Source: Steromphala cineraria (lineage: Eukaryota; Mollusca; Gastropoda; Trochida; Trochidae). From it: 64,000 nt of DNA. Shown piece after piece: positions 42,176 through 53,099 of this stretch. The stretch covers positions 13,527,724 to 13,591,723 of the forward strand of contig OU744736.1 of NCBI GenBank assembly GCA_916613615.1. The letters run 5' to 3'. Position numbers and translations under genes: made by a program. How positions within the stretch are numbered: position 1 is the stretch's first letter; every line of letters starts with the position of its first letter. The notes under the pieces were generated by a model, which saw only the letters and a program-made list of their open reading frames with translations, was not told the DNA's origin and searched no databases.

Positions 42176-44910
42176 CATGGTGACATGTTAACATTTACTA
42201 GTATAAATGTATGTGGACTTAGAAAGCACTTGCAATATCAAGAATTTTTAGATCTTATAAATGGTAATGATGTGATTTTCTTTCAAGAGCAAAGACTGAC
42301 ATGTTAGATGATTTAAAAATTGAAGGCTATACTCTGTATCTTCAGCATAGAACAAAAGCTATAAGAAAATCAGGGGGTCTAGGAATTGCAATAAGGGATA
42401 ATTACTCTAAACATATTATTCCAATTGGGGACAAAAATGATTATGTAGCATGGTGTAAAATCTCAAAATTACTTTTTGGTTTTGAAAATGATTTATATAT
42501 AGGTAATGTTTACATTCCACCTGAAGGCTCAAGATATGTTTCATCTGATGTGTTTGATATTATAGAAGAATCAACTTTAAATTATCTATCTATGAGTGAT
42601 TATGTTTATCTTGTGGGTGATTTTAATGCCAGGACTAAAAACATGTGTGACTACTGTCAATTTGATGAACATATCATTGAGGAAATGGACCTTGATCTAC
42701 CCCACATTAATTCATTGCTAAGACCACAAGATTCGTTCGAATCATTGAATATTCCAACTGATAGGTGCTCTGGGGATATGGAAATAAATAATAATTATGG
42801 ATTTAAATTGATTGAATTGTGTAAACATCTTAACATGTTCATATGTTATGACAGAATTGGGAAAGATAGGGGCATTGGTAAAACCAGTTGTAAGGATAAA
42901 TCAGTAATAGATTATGGCATTTCATCAGCAAATTTACTCCCATATATTTTTGATTTTGAAGTCAGGGAATTCTCACCTCTCTTTTCAGATGTTCACTGTC
43001 CTGTATATTTTAGTATCCATAAATTATCACCTGACATCCCTTGTACAGAAAATGTTCCCCCGTGTCAAGCAAGCAATGTTCCTCTTCCTCCCAAACCAAA
43101 GCATTATGACACAAATTATGTCCATACATTCCGACAAGAAATAAACATCGATAAGGTAAATAAACTAACTAGTCAAGCACAATTAGCGCGCACAGGTCAC
43201 TGCGACCCAGTGGTAGTCGACCCAATTTCAGCTGATATTACGCACGTGCTTCTTGACTCAGCACGTGAAACGTTTGGTGTAAGACGAACTCTCTCACATC
43301 GACCTTATAAATCTAAATACCCGTATAAGATAAATAAACCTTGGTTTGGGCCTGAATGTAAAAGAATGCGTAGAAAATTTCGCAAGGCGAAAACAAAATT
43401 CAAGAAAACTAAGTCTGAAATGCACAGGATTGAACTACGACAAATTTCCAAAGCCTATAAGCAATGTATGAACAAATTTATGAAAAATTATAGAAATCAC
43501 TTAAATGAATCTTTCAGGAATAAAAAAAATCATTCACCAAAAGACTTTTGGAAAATGCTTAACACAAATACTGAAAATAACAACTCTGTTAAACCTAATG
43601 TCGAAACCTTCTTTAAGTATTACAGGGATTTGAACGAAAATAATCAAGAAGATGATATTCCCTCGGATGAATGTACTGAAACTGTCAACTACGATACTAC
43701 TATACTAAATGCTGATATCACAAAAGATGAAATAACTAAGGCGATTAAATTGTTAAAGAGGAACAAAGCTGCTGGTCTAGATCTGATTGAAAATGACTAT
43801 TTGATTGATTTAATTGATATTCTAATCCCTTTCCTTGAACAATATTTTAATCTAATATTAAGCTCCGGAAAATTACCAGATGCATGGCTTAATGGTGTCA
43901 TAAAGCCAATTTATAAGGGTAAAGGGGACCGTAAGGATCCAAACTTTTACCGCCCTATCACTATACTGAGTTGCTTTGGTAATCTATTTACTAGTATAAT
44001 GAACATTAGACTTACTAACTTCCTCGAAGAAAATGATATCATTAACTCTGCTCAGTCTGGATTTCGAAAAGGTTTCTCAACCAATGATAATATCTTCGTT
44101 TTGCATATGCTAAATCAAATTCTCAAAAAGATGAAAAAGAAATTATATTGTGTTTTTATAGACTTCACTAAGGCGTTTGATACTGTCTGGAGAGCAGGTC
44201 TCTGGTTTAAACTTATACAAAACGGAATAAAAGGAAGGTTTCTCCAACTAGTCAAGAGTATGTACCAGCAAATTAAATCGGCTGTTGAGATCGATAATGA
44301 TATATTAGACTTTTTTCCTTGTAACTCAGGCGTACGCCAAGGAGAAAATCTTTCCCCTATTTTGTTTTCTTTATTCATAAATGATATTGACACTTTCTTA
44401 GAAAAGCGAGGCTCAACGGGGTTGAGTCAATCATTAGTGAAAATTTGTCTTTTATAATTAAGTTTATATCGCTTCTTTATGCTGATGACACTGTCCTAGT
44501 AAATGACAATCCAACTCATGTACAATCTTCATTGAACAATTTTCACGAATATTGCAGAAAATGGAAACTAAATATCAATATCTCGAAAACAAAAGTTGTC
44601 ATATTTGGAAGTGGTCCTGCAAATAGATCAAAGTCTTCTTTTACAATCGGAGACAATCCTATCACTGTAGTTGATGATTACACATACATTGGTATTATTT
44701 TTCATAGAAATAGGCGACTTGTAAAAGCCATTAAAAATTTATCGGAAAGTGCAACAAAAGCCATGTTTGCATTACTTAAGAAAGCTCGAAATATGAATAT
44801 CCCTATAGATTGCCTTTTAACTGCTTTTGACATTATGATTGTTCCTATCATGATCTACGGTTGCGAGGTGTGGGGCCATGAAAAACTTAATATTATTGAA
44901 AAGGTTCATT

Positions 44911-47006
44911 AAAAAATAGAGCCATTGGCTCTGTAGCTCATCAGGCATCATATCAAGTTTGCTTTATACAGGCCAGATGAGCTAAAAATGAAACTGATGT
45001 TACCTATTGCAAGAAAACCTATAAAAAAATTACAAAACAAATGTATTATTATTCAACACTTTCTAGATCGCCAATATCAGAAAGAAGTCCACACTAAAAT
45101 ATCCAAGGAGAAATAAATTTGCCATAGACTGTCATCTAATGGAGAAAAATAGCTTTTAAAGATTGTGACCCCTGTGACCCTATTTGGGGTCATGGGATCA
45201 CAAAACCTACAGTTTAGAATCCCAATTGGCCAAGGAGTCTACATGCAGTCTTTCAGCTCAATAGACCTTTAGGAGCTAAAGATGATGATGAAAATAAGTT
45301 TTTTAGGTTGTGACCCCTGTGACCCTATTTGGGGTCACAGGGTCAACAAAGTTACAAATTAGAATCCCCATTGTCCAAGGAGTCTGCACATATCAATATT
45401 AACTCTCTAGACCTTTTGGAACTGGAGAAGAAGATGAGAATTGGTTTTTAAGGTTGTGACCCCTGTGACCCTATTTGGGGTCACAGGGTCAAAAAAGTTA
45501 CAAATTAGAATCCCCATTGTCCAAGGAGTCTGCACATATCAATATTAACTCTCTAGACCTTTTGGAACTGGAGAAGAAGATGAGAATTGGTTTTTAAGGT
45601 TGTGACCCCTGGGACCCTATTTGGGGTCATGGGGTCACGAAATCTACAGTTTAGAATCCCAATTGGCCAAGGAGTCTACATGCAGTCTTTCAGCTCAATA
45701 GACCTTTAGGAGCTAAAGATGATGATGAAAATAAGTTTTTTAGGTTGTGACCCCTGTGACCCTATTTGGGGTCACAGGGTCAACAAAGTTACAAATTAGA
45801 ATCCCCATTGTCCAAGGAGTCTGCACATATCAATATTAACTCTCTAGACCTTTTGGAACTGGAGAAGAAGATGAGAATTGGTTTTTAAGGTTGTGACCCC
45901 TGTGACCCTATTTGGGGTCACAGGGTCAAAAAAGTTACAAATTAGAATCCCCATTGTCCAAGGAGTCTGCACATATCAATATTAACTCTCTAGACCTTTT
46001 GGAACTGGAGAAGAAGATGAGAATTGGTTTTTAAGGTTGTGACCCCTGGGACCCTATTTGGGGTCATGGGGTCACGAAATCTACAATTAAGAATCCTGAT
46101 TGGCCAAGGAGTCTGCACATATCATTTTCAACTCTATAGTCCTTTTAGTACTGGAGAAGAAGATGAAAATAGGTTTTTAAGGTTGTGACCCCTGTGACCC
46201 TATTTGGGGTCACAGGTTCACCAAAGTTACAAATAAGAATCCCCATTGTCCAAGGAGTCTGCACATATCACTTTCAACTCTCTAGTCCTTTTAGAACTGG
46301 AGAAGATGATGAAAATAGGTTTTTAAGGTTGTGACCCCTGTGACCCTATTTGGGGTCATGTGGTCACGAAATCTACAATTTAGAATCCCCATTGGCCAAG
46401 GAGTCTGCACATATCGTTTTTAACTCTCTTGTCCTTTTAGAACTGGAGAAGATGATGAAAATAGGTTTTTAAGGTTGTGACCCCTGTGACCCTATTTGGG
46501 GTCACAGGGTCACCAAAGTTACAAATTAGAATCTCCATTGTCCAAGGAGTCTGCACATATAATTTTTAACTCTCTACTCCTTTTGGAACTGGAGAAGAAG
46601 ATGAAAATAGGTATTTAAGGTTGTGACCCCTGTGACCCTATTTAGGATCACAGGGTCACCAAAGTTACAAATTAGAATCCCCATTGGCCAAGGAGTCTGC
46701 ACATACCATTTTTAACTCTCTAGTACTTCTGGAACTGGAGAAGAAGATGAAAATAGGTTTTTAAAGTTGTGACCCCTGTGACCCTATTTGGGGTCACAGG
46801 GTCACCAAAGTTACAAATTAGAATCTCCATATGCTAAGGTACTTGTACACAAAATTTCAGCTCTCTAATGTGTATGGTTCATGAGGAGAAGTCGAAAGTG
46901 TCAAAAGTTTACGGACGGACGACGGACGACGGACGGACGGACGGACGCCGGACGACGGGCCATGCCATAAGCCCATCTGGACTTTCAGTCCTGATGAGCT
47001 AAAAAA
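44911..47006. mobile_element. HINE/Helentron-like element, copy B, inserted in LINE ORF2
   Basis: In reverse orientation it starts TTTTTTAGCTCATCAGGAC and ends with the complement (CCTGATGAGCT) followed by a stem-loop AGAGCCAATGGCTCT and TTTTTT. That is the 5' subterminal repeat, 3' subterminal repeat plus hairpin plan of Helentron-derived elements. The core has about 11 units of ~146 bp (GGTTGTGACCCCTGTGACCC, TTGTCCAAGGAGTCTGCACA, GAACTGGAGAAGAAGATGA) with a 438-bp three-unit higher-order period between 45160 and 46040. A GACGGACGGACG run precedes the end. TCATT occurs on both sides (44906-44910, 47007-47011). Confidence 0.8.
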
Positions 47007-47955
47007 TCATTAAAAAAGTTAGCAGCAGGTCTGAGAGTGTCTACGCCTTCATTTATGCTGTATGGTGAGTTCGGAAGATTTCCACTGTATATAACTATCT
47101 ACAAGAGAATGTTATCTTTTTGGCATAAATTAGCTTCTTCGTCCTCGAATCGTAAGCTCTCCGAGATCATGTATTCTTTTATGGCACTGAACCTAAGATA
47201 TTCCCTAAGGTTCAACCCCTGGTTAACCTCGATAAAATGTATTCTCGATAACTGCAGCCTTTCATATGTTTTTTATAACCCATCTAGTTGCTCGACATCT
47301 TGGCTTGTTTCAATGGTAGATTCGATCCTTAAAGATCAATTCACTCAAATATGGAGATCAGAAATAGCCACAAGCTCAAAAGGTTTTTACTACAAGTTAT
47401 TTAAGAAAACCCCTTCTTTTGAGGAATATCTTTATCTTGATAAATCGATATATATGCCATTATTACAATTCAGAACCAGCAACCACAAACTACCAATTGA
47501 AACAGGCAGATGGCAAGCAATTCCTAAAACAGAACGTACATGCAATCTGTGTAACTCGCCCGCTATTGGTGATGAGTTTCACTACCTACTGAGGTGTGAG
47601 GCTCTCCACCACTATCGGGTCCAACTCATTGACAATTATTATTTCACTTGGGCATACTTTTTCAAATTCAAACAACTAATGTCTATTAATGATACCAAAA
47701 AAATTGAAAAAACTATCAAAATTTATAAAGATCATCCTTACTAAATCCTGATTCACATTGCTTGTACAATAACTGTGACTATGAATGTTTTAACCAATGC
47801 TTATACTCATCTTCAGTCTTTTGTTATTCGCTTAATGAAAATTTCCTCTGTTCATCTTTGTCACTATGAATTTTTCTTTGTTATATATTTCTATGCTCAT
47901 GTACCACCGTTGGTGGCGTTTTTGAGAAATAAACGAATTTTCGAATTTGCTATCA

Positions 47956-48289
47956 CACCTCATTAACGAGCTCACCCATTGACGTCATTTCAATAATTTA
48001 CCCAATTAGGCATATGCAAGCTGTGTCTACAGTATCTAATGATTAACACGAACGATGGTACTGTTACTTGATCTGACACCAGAATAATTAATTTCAAATT
48101 ATCTACCACTACTGGCGTCTGAGCCGGAGATGAATCTTGTTACGGTGTTCATTAGAGATACGAACATATCTACTCCCTACATACATCTTCGAAAATCCTA
48201 ATAGCCCACCGTCAGAGAGTCTTATCAATACTGATTATTTCTTTCAAAGGGGCTAGAATACACCATTCAGGCAACAGGAGATGGAGCCA
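47956..48289. other. spacer after the LINE, nothing recognised
   Basis: This is AT-rich sequence with no exon or repeat that I can support. Confidence 0.3.
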
Positions 48290-48930
48290 TATCATAACAC
48301 AGAGATTCGGTAAAGACAACTCCGGAATTGGATATCGCTGGAACATTTGCAGTTGACAACCTATATTATTTTCACCTTAGATTCGGAAAACACAACTATG
48401 GACCAATGTTGTTTTAGAAATATTAGTTTAAGATAACAACTGAATTGGATCTTGCTTGAATCTTTGCAGTCGACAACCGATGGCCTTATGTTTTTTTCAC
48501 CTTAGATTCGTAAATCACAACAACTTATGGACCGAGGTTGTTTTTGAAATATTAGGTTAAGATAACAACTGAATTGGATCTTGCTGGGATGTTATAGCTG
48601 TTTAACAACCGATGGACACATGTTGTTTTAGAAAGATTTAGCAAAGACATCAATCGAAAGTGACTTCGCCGGAACGTGTGTAGAATACAACCGATGGGCC
48701 GATGTTGTTTTAGAAAGATTTCGCGAAGACATCAATCGAAATTGACTTCGCCGGAACGTTTGCAGAATACGACCGATTTAAACATATTATTTATGAGACA
48801 GAAAACAACTGAATTGGATCTATCCCGAATGCTTTACATCTGATGGACCGATGTTATTTCAGAAAGTGTTAGTTTTAACGTTTGTGGTATAACAACCGAT
48901 TTGCTAATTTGCCTTCTCATGTGAGATTTG
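48290..48930. repeat. degenerate tandem repeat upstream of the GPCR gene
   Basis: Diverged units of roughly 100-130 bp share TTAGATTCGGAAAACACAAC, ATGGACCAATGTTGTTTTAG, AACTGAATTGGATCTTGC and CGACTTCGCCGGAACGT-like motifs, ending with CAACCGATGG. Confidence 0.6.
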
Positions 48931-49325
48931 GTGAAGATATCAGAAGAATCGGTTTGTGTTAATTTTTCTGCATGATAATCACATCAGGGAAATCCCAATG
49001 AAAAGTGTTCAGTCTATCAATGAACACGAGAGAGAAGAATCCCATGTTGTGAGGGCTGCCATCGGAAAGGACCACAATCGACTTGGATCGTGTTGGAACA
49101 TGTTCTCATTGTCACTTCAACGATGGGATTTCTTTGTGTGTATGTGAACTTTATAATGTTCACTAATCTTCAAAAAGCTTCTAAAATGTAAACACAGTTA
49201 GTCATTTTGATAATCTTTGATCTTCAATGATGTCCATATTGGGATTATCAATGCTGTGTCCGTTATCAGGGTAATCTTCATTTGTCACGGCTAAAGGATC
49301 TGAGATTTCAACGCTGTTTATTGTG

Positions 49326-50348
49326 ATGCTCACAGCAACGATGTTCACGCTGGGATTATCAATGCTGTGTCTGATATCTGTGTCATCAATGGTCATGACT
49401 GAAGCCGCTGAAGACTCGCCAGTGAACTCTACAATAAACTGTACAGACGTTGCGGTGATCTTTCATCCCTTCTCATCAGTGTTTGCAGCTGTCTGTTCAC
49501 TCAACGTCCTCACCAACCTGCCGCTGATGGCTTCTGTGAGAATAACAACAAGCCTTAAAGGAATCACGGGATGGCTGATGATCAACGAACAGCTGTCGAG
49601 TCTTCTTTTCCAGCCTTGCTTTGCCTGTGCAGTTATCCTTACGAACGAACCATTCACAGAACTCATTTTCCTAGCCATGGTAAAAGGTTTCCATTTCGCC
49701 ACCGTAACCTTTTTGACTCTGCAGAACTTCAATATGTTCCTGGCAGTGTGTCGCCCAACAAGCTCTACCTACAGAAGGTTCAAGAGCAGTAGGTGTTCGC
49801 TGGGTATTGTGCTGTCCACATGGACTCTGGCGGTTGTCAACTGCGGTCTCACCATGCACGACGTCTTCATGAGTACCGGGTGTGTTGATGGCATCAGGAG
49901 AATCCGACTCACAAAGGAAGGGTTATTTATACCAGTTCTAAGTCTTACATATGGAGTCTTCATCCCACTGGTGTCCACCCCCTTCTTCTACGCCATGGTT
50001 TATAAAAAGGCATCCGTAGTGGAACGTATTCTCTCACTGAGACAGACGCAGAGAAGGTTACAGACCAACAAACGGGCAAAATTCATCCTCATCAATTCGA
50101 TTTTTTCATCATTAATCTTTTTTTCCCTCACGATTTTCAACACCGCTGTGATCTTCATGTCGACTCCAACCTCACCCGTCAAGATAGGGCAAGCCATATG
50201 TTGGACTCTGCTTTTGGTGTACTCGGCTTTCCGGCCAGTTATCTACTACACATGCTACAAGCCAATCTGGATTGCCACCAAGCAGCGCCTCTGCAGGGGA
50301 CGGGCCTCGACTGTGAACGCCATCACCATCGCTGTGCTACCTAGATGA
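49326..50348 (+). CDS. divergent rhodopsin-type G protein-coupled receptor, single exon
   Basis: It has 340 residues from the first ATG at 49326; a frame-open GTG precedes it. Residues 1-24 (LTATMFTLGLSMLCLISVSS) look like a signal peptide, and a start at 49395 would remove it. The short ectodomain has NSTINCT glycosylation sites. Seven hydrophobic segments lie at about 43-67, 80-105, 113-143, 154-175, 196-224, 249-276 and 286-308. TM3 ends FLAVCRP (a DRY-box position). TM4 carries STWTLAVV. TM7 ends FRPVIYY in place of NPxxY. The usual Cys at the top of TM3 is not seen. It is probably an orphan receptor of the large lineage-specific mollusc families; the ligand is unknown. Confidence 0.8.
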   Translation: MLTATMFTLGLSMLCLISVSSMVMTEAAEDSPVNSTINCTDVAVIFHPFSSVFAAVCSLNVLTNLPLMASVRITTSLKGITGWLMINEQLSSLLFQPCFACAVILTNEPFTELIFLAMVKGFHFATVTFLTLQNFNMFLAVCRPTSSTYRRFKSSRCSLGIVLSTWTLAVVNCGLTMHDVFMSTGCVDGIRRIRLTKEGLFIPVLSLTYGVFIPLVSTPFFYAMVYKKASVVERILSLRQTQRRLQTNKRAKFILINSIFSSLIFFSLTIFNTAVIFMSTPTSPVKIGQAICWTLLLVYSAFRPVIYYTCYKPIWIATKQRLCRGRASTVNAITIAVLPR

Positions 50349-51050
50349 AGGATTTCTGAATCTCCTGTCATTGTTCAGGTCAATTGTCGAACCTAACCAT
50401 TAGTTATCTTATGTGGTAGACTTTGAACTCATCTGCCTTGGTTATCTTAATATCAACATCCTGTATTGCCTAAGAGATGGAGATTTGAATTTCCTAAGAT
50501 TGTTCAAACCAAATGTCGAACTTGATCATTAGTAAGCTACAATGAGATACCGTGATGTAACGATATCGAATAGTATATCACTATCGCTGCGTTGCATTGA
50601 AACATTTCTGAATTTCTAAGATTCTCCAGACCAAGTGTGTCGTATCTGACAATTAGTTATCTACTCAGGCTAATGTGAGAGACTATGAAGTCATCTTCTG
50701 TAGATATGGAATAGTACCATTATCGCTGTGTTGCATTTGAGGACTTATAAATTACATCAGTATTGCCAAGACCAGTCTTCGTATTTGTTCATTAATAATC
50801 TACTGTAAGCCAATGTGATATTTCAGCGGATATAAAATAATATAAACATCCTGTGCTGCCTAGGTGATGAGTTTTAAGATTTTTCAAGACTGTTCAGGCC
50901 AATCGAATTTCTAAATCACCAAAGATTGTCCATTAGGATTCTACTGTTAACTGATGTGAGATACTATGAAACCACCATTCTGTCAAAATATCAATGTCCT
51001 ATATTGCCCAGGGAATGAATTTTAAAATTGTTCAGGCCAATCGTTGCATC
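50330..51050. repeat. degenerate ~130-bp tandem repeat starting at the GPCR C-terminus
   Basis: About six diverged units each start with a version of ATCGCTGTGCTACCTAGATG, followed by a GATTT(C)TGAATTTC, GATTGTTCAGRCCAA and TTAGTTATCTACT series. They begin near 50328, 50455, 50574, 50714, 50842 and 50993. The first unit contains the last codons and stop of the GPCR. Confidence 0.65.
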
Positions 51051-51424
51051 GACCAATAGTAATTTGATTTGTTGGGTACGTACACAATCTTTCTGCATAG
51101 ATCACCATTGCAGCATTCTGATTGAAGTCGACAATGTTTAAATGAATGTTTTTATTGAATATTGACTCAGCCGAGATTCGAACTCGTCCCACCAATGCAT
51201 CTTTTACATCGTGTGAAAGGCTAGGAAAAGACAACGTCATAAACATATGACGCGGAACTCGGTATATTTTATCAGACTGACATCCGACGTAAGCGAATTT
51301 TAAAAACAGTATTTGATTTCCAAATATGGTTATTTTGGTACAACTATTTCCAGCAACATAACTCACAATGATAGAAGCGAAATTAAGTGTATGTTAGATA
51401 AGTAGAGTTGAATATTCAGCAAAC

Positions 51425-51680
51425 ATTGGAGTAATTATAATAATAACACTTTATTGTCCTAAGTATACAACTTAAGTACATCGGAAATTTGTTTTGTGCC
51501 CATGGCACCCGGCAGCCACCGTGCAGCGCCAGTTAATGCGTTGTTCTGCCTTTACAATGCTGAGTGTCAAACAAGACAGCAACAACTCCCACCTTTTAAC
51601 GTCTTATGACGCGACCGGGAATCGAACCCCGGTCTTCCGGGTGACGAGCGGACACTCTACCACTGAGCTACGCCCCCGGT
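51425..51680 (-). mobile_element. tRNA-derived SINE (tRNA-Asp-like head)
   Basis: The minus strand begins CCGGGGGCGTAGCTCAGTGG (A-box), has a CGCTCGTCACCCGG anticodon-arm-like segment with GTC, and GGGGTTCGATTCCCGGTC (B-box). The unrelated body follows (AAAAGGTGGGAGTTGTTGCT, GCACGGTGGCTGCCGGGTGC), and the element ends in GACAATAAAGTGTTATTATT. Acceptor-stem pairing is lost (5' GGGGGCG has no matching 3' strand), so this is a SINE rather than a tRNA gene. Confidence 0.82.
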
Positions 51681-51987
51681 AAATGGTTTCAAGTTGATAT
51701 GATCTCTAGTCCTGATAAAAGATGATAGATGGGCCATACGTGATTGAAAACTGTTTTTGTCGTGTTTCATGTAAAACTATGGACTACCTTCTTGTTTATT
51801 GATGAACTGAAATTATTCTCCTGTGCTTTGCACATCTCGTATCCGAACCAGTGCCTGAGTAAGGCCGGCATTCCATGTGTCCGTAGTGCGTAATGCGTAG
51901 TGCGTATTCATCACTTTGCACTAGAATAGTAGAAGATCATTTCATGTACGCGTAATGAGTAGTTTGAAATCAGACAACGATGTAACA

Positions 51988-52256
51988 GTGTAAAAAATCT
52001 CATTACATCAAACCAATCATTCATTGTCAGAGAACAAATTATAATGATTCACATAAAGACCATTGGCAGCCATTTTTGAGTGAACACCTTTAATTAATTT
52101 TGTGTAAGAAAAAAGAATGCATGGCTGAACTTTAATTATATATTTGATTTATTACTGCTTCATTTAGTTTAAATACATTGTCTTTAAATTGGAACCATAT
52201 ATTTTCATTTACCTAAAATCACCTTATATTTCCCCTAAAACGTGCTACTGCCCCGA
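51988..52256. mobile_element. partial copy of the MITE at 56126-56437
   Basis: It shares AATCTCATTACATCAAACCA, GGCAGCCATTTTTGAGTGAA, TATATTTGATTTATTACTGC and the terminal GTGCTACTGCCCC with the element at 56126-56437. The left terminal repeat is missing. Confidence 0.6.
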
Positions 52257-52771
52257 ACGAAGAAGAACGATCACCATTGCTGAGTTTTGAGTCGTTTTGG
52301 AAAAGCATATTTTTTAATCACTGTTAATGACCTGTATACATATGAGCTATTTTCAAAATTCAACTTCACACTTTGTTAAGAGCTTTCCGTTTTCATGTTT
52401 TATTTGGTTGTCTTATTTTGACTAGTATTAGATGAAAAATGCTTATTTTCAAATGTTCGATATATTGGATATGTTCAGAAGTGTTTGTATCGATTGTATC
52501 ATGTTGTGGTATTGCACTATACCGATATAGCGTTAAGACCGCGCATCCTTAGTTGACAATATATCGAGTTATGAAGCAGTCCGTCCAAGAATGAGCAAGT
52601 TGTGACAGTGCTATTGTGATTTGAAGTGGCAATGTATGATCCCGCTCTTAAAAGTGCCTTAAAAATTATTGGTGCTCTATACTACTCAAAAGAAGTTAAG
52701 GAACACACAAGTAGTAATATCATTGCACTAACTTTAAATGTAAGCAGCTCAAAGAGAAGTGTTTTGTTTGA

Positions 52772-53088
52772 GGTGAGGTGAGGTGACATGGGGTTTTTCG
52801 CTGCTTTCAAGAGTATTTCATTTATATCGCGGCTGCTAGTATTATTGCAGGGAGAAAACCCGCAACACTAGTGTGGCTATGTATTGCGGTGAAACCTGCG
52901 AGCATCGGCTGGAACTAGCGATCCATGGTTGGTACTGCGCTTAAATTCAGTGTAGCATTGCACTTAAACCTGACTGCGTGTAGTCTATTCTCTACTACAG
53001 ACAAAGTTGCCGAGCCCCTGGCGGGATTAGAATCACGGACCTTCTGATCGGTAGCCGAACGATCTAACCACTGCGCTATCCAGCCCCC
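52772..53088 (-). mobile_element. full-length tRNA-derived SINE with 11-bp target duplication
   Basis: The minus strand begins GGGGGCTGGATAGCGCAGTG (A-box) and has GTGATTCTAATCCCGCCAG (B-box). A conserved body follows (CTCCCTGCAATAATACTAGC, GAAAGCAGCGAAAAACCCCA) and the tail is CACCTCACCTCA. The perfect 11-bp repeats GTTTTGTTTGA flank it (52761-52771, 53089-53099). A second, 5'-truncated copy is at 62815-63020. Confidence 0.88.
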
Positions 53089-53099
53089 GTTTTGTTTGA

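Larger units (their letters stand above)
37389..47744 (+). pseudogene. LINE ORF2: Asn-rich N-terminus, APE endonuclease, reverse transcriptase, C-terminal zinc finger; disrupted
   Basis: Pieces: 37389-38347 (Asn/Thr/Val-rich, no known domain), then after the Harbinger insertion 41699 onward through a GAT microsatellite. The endonuclease start (TSINVCGLRKHLQYQEF, about 42190-42290) is in one frame and 42301-44457 in another (LVGDFNAR, FSDVHCPVYF; RT boxes FIDFTKAFDTVW, SGVRQGENLSPILFSLF). 44445-44912 is in a third frame with the catalytic YADD at about 44478-44489. After the Helentron-like insertion, 47037-47744 carries CNLCNSPAIGDEFHYLLRC. At least two small frameshifts plus two large insertions make it non-functional. 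The protein would have nicked DNA and copied LINE RNA at the target. Confidence 0.82.
36060..47955 (+). mobile_element. dead APE-type non-LTR retrotransposon (LINE) carrying two nested insertions
   Basis: The order is a 5' UTR-like stretch, ORF1 (36267-37346), ORF2 (37389 to 47744) and a 3' UTR ending with the small hairpin CCACCGTTGGTGG and GAGAAATAAACGAATTTTCG near 47955. Inserted in it are a PIF/Harbinger transposon (38348-41695) and a Helentron-like element (44911-47006). Without these the LINE is about 6.4 kb. A nonsense codon in ORF1 and several frameshifts in ORF2 show that it is inactive. ORF1 resembles the L1 ORF1p fold. ORF2 has endonuclease, reverse transcriptase and a C-terminal CCHC-like finger. 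Clade assignment is not attempted. Confidence 0.85.

Noticed and set aside
41670..42194. Long overlapping frames encoding poly-His/poly-Ile/poly-Met
   Set aside because: They are translations of the GAT microsatellite in different frames and strands.
51605..51680. Possible functional tRNA-Asp gene on the minus strand
   Set aside because: Internal promoter boxes are present but the acceptor stem does not pair and the sequence continues into a SINE body and tail.
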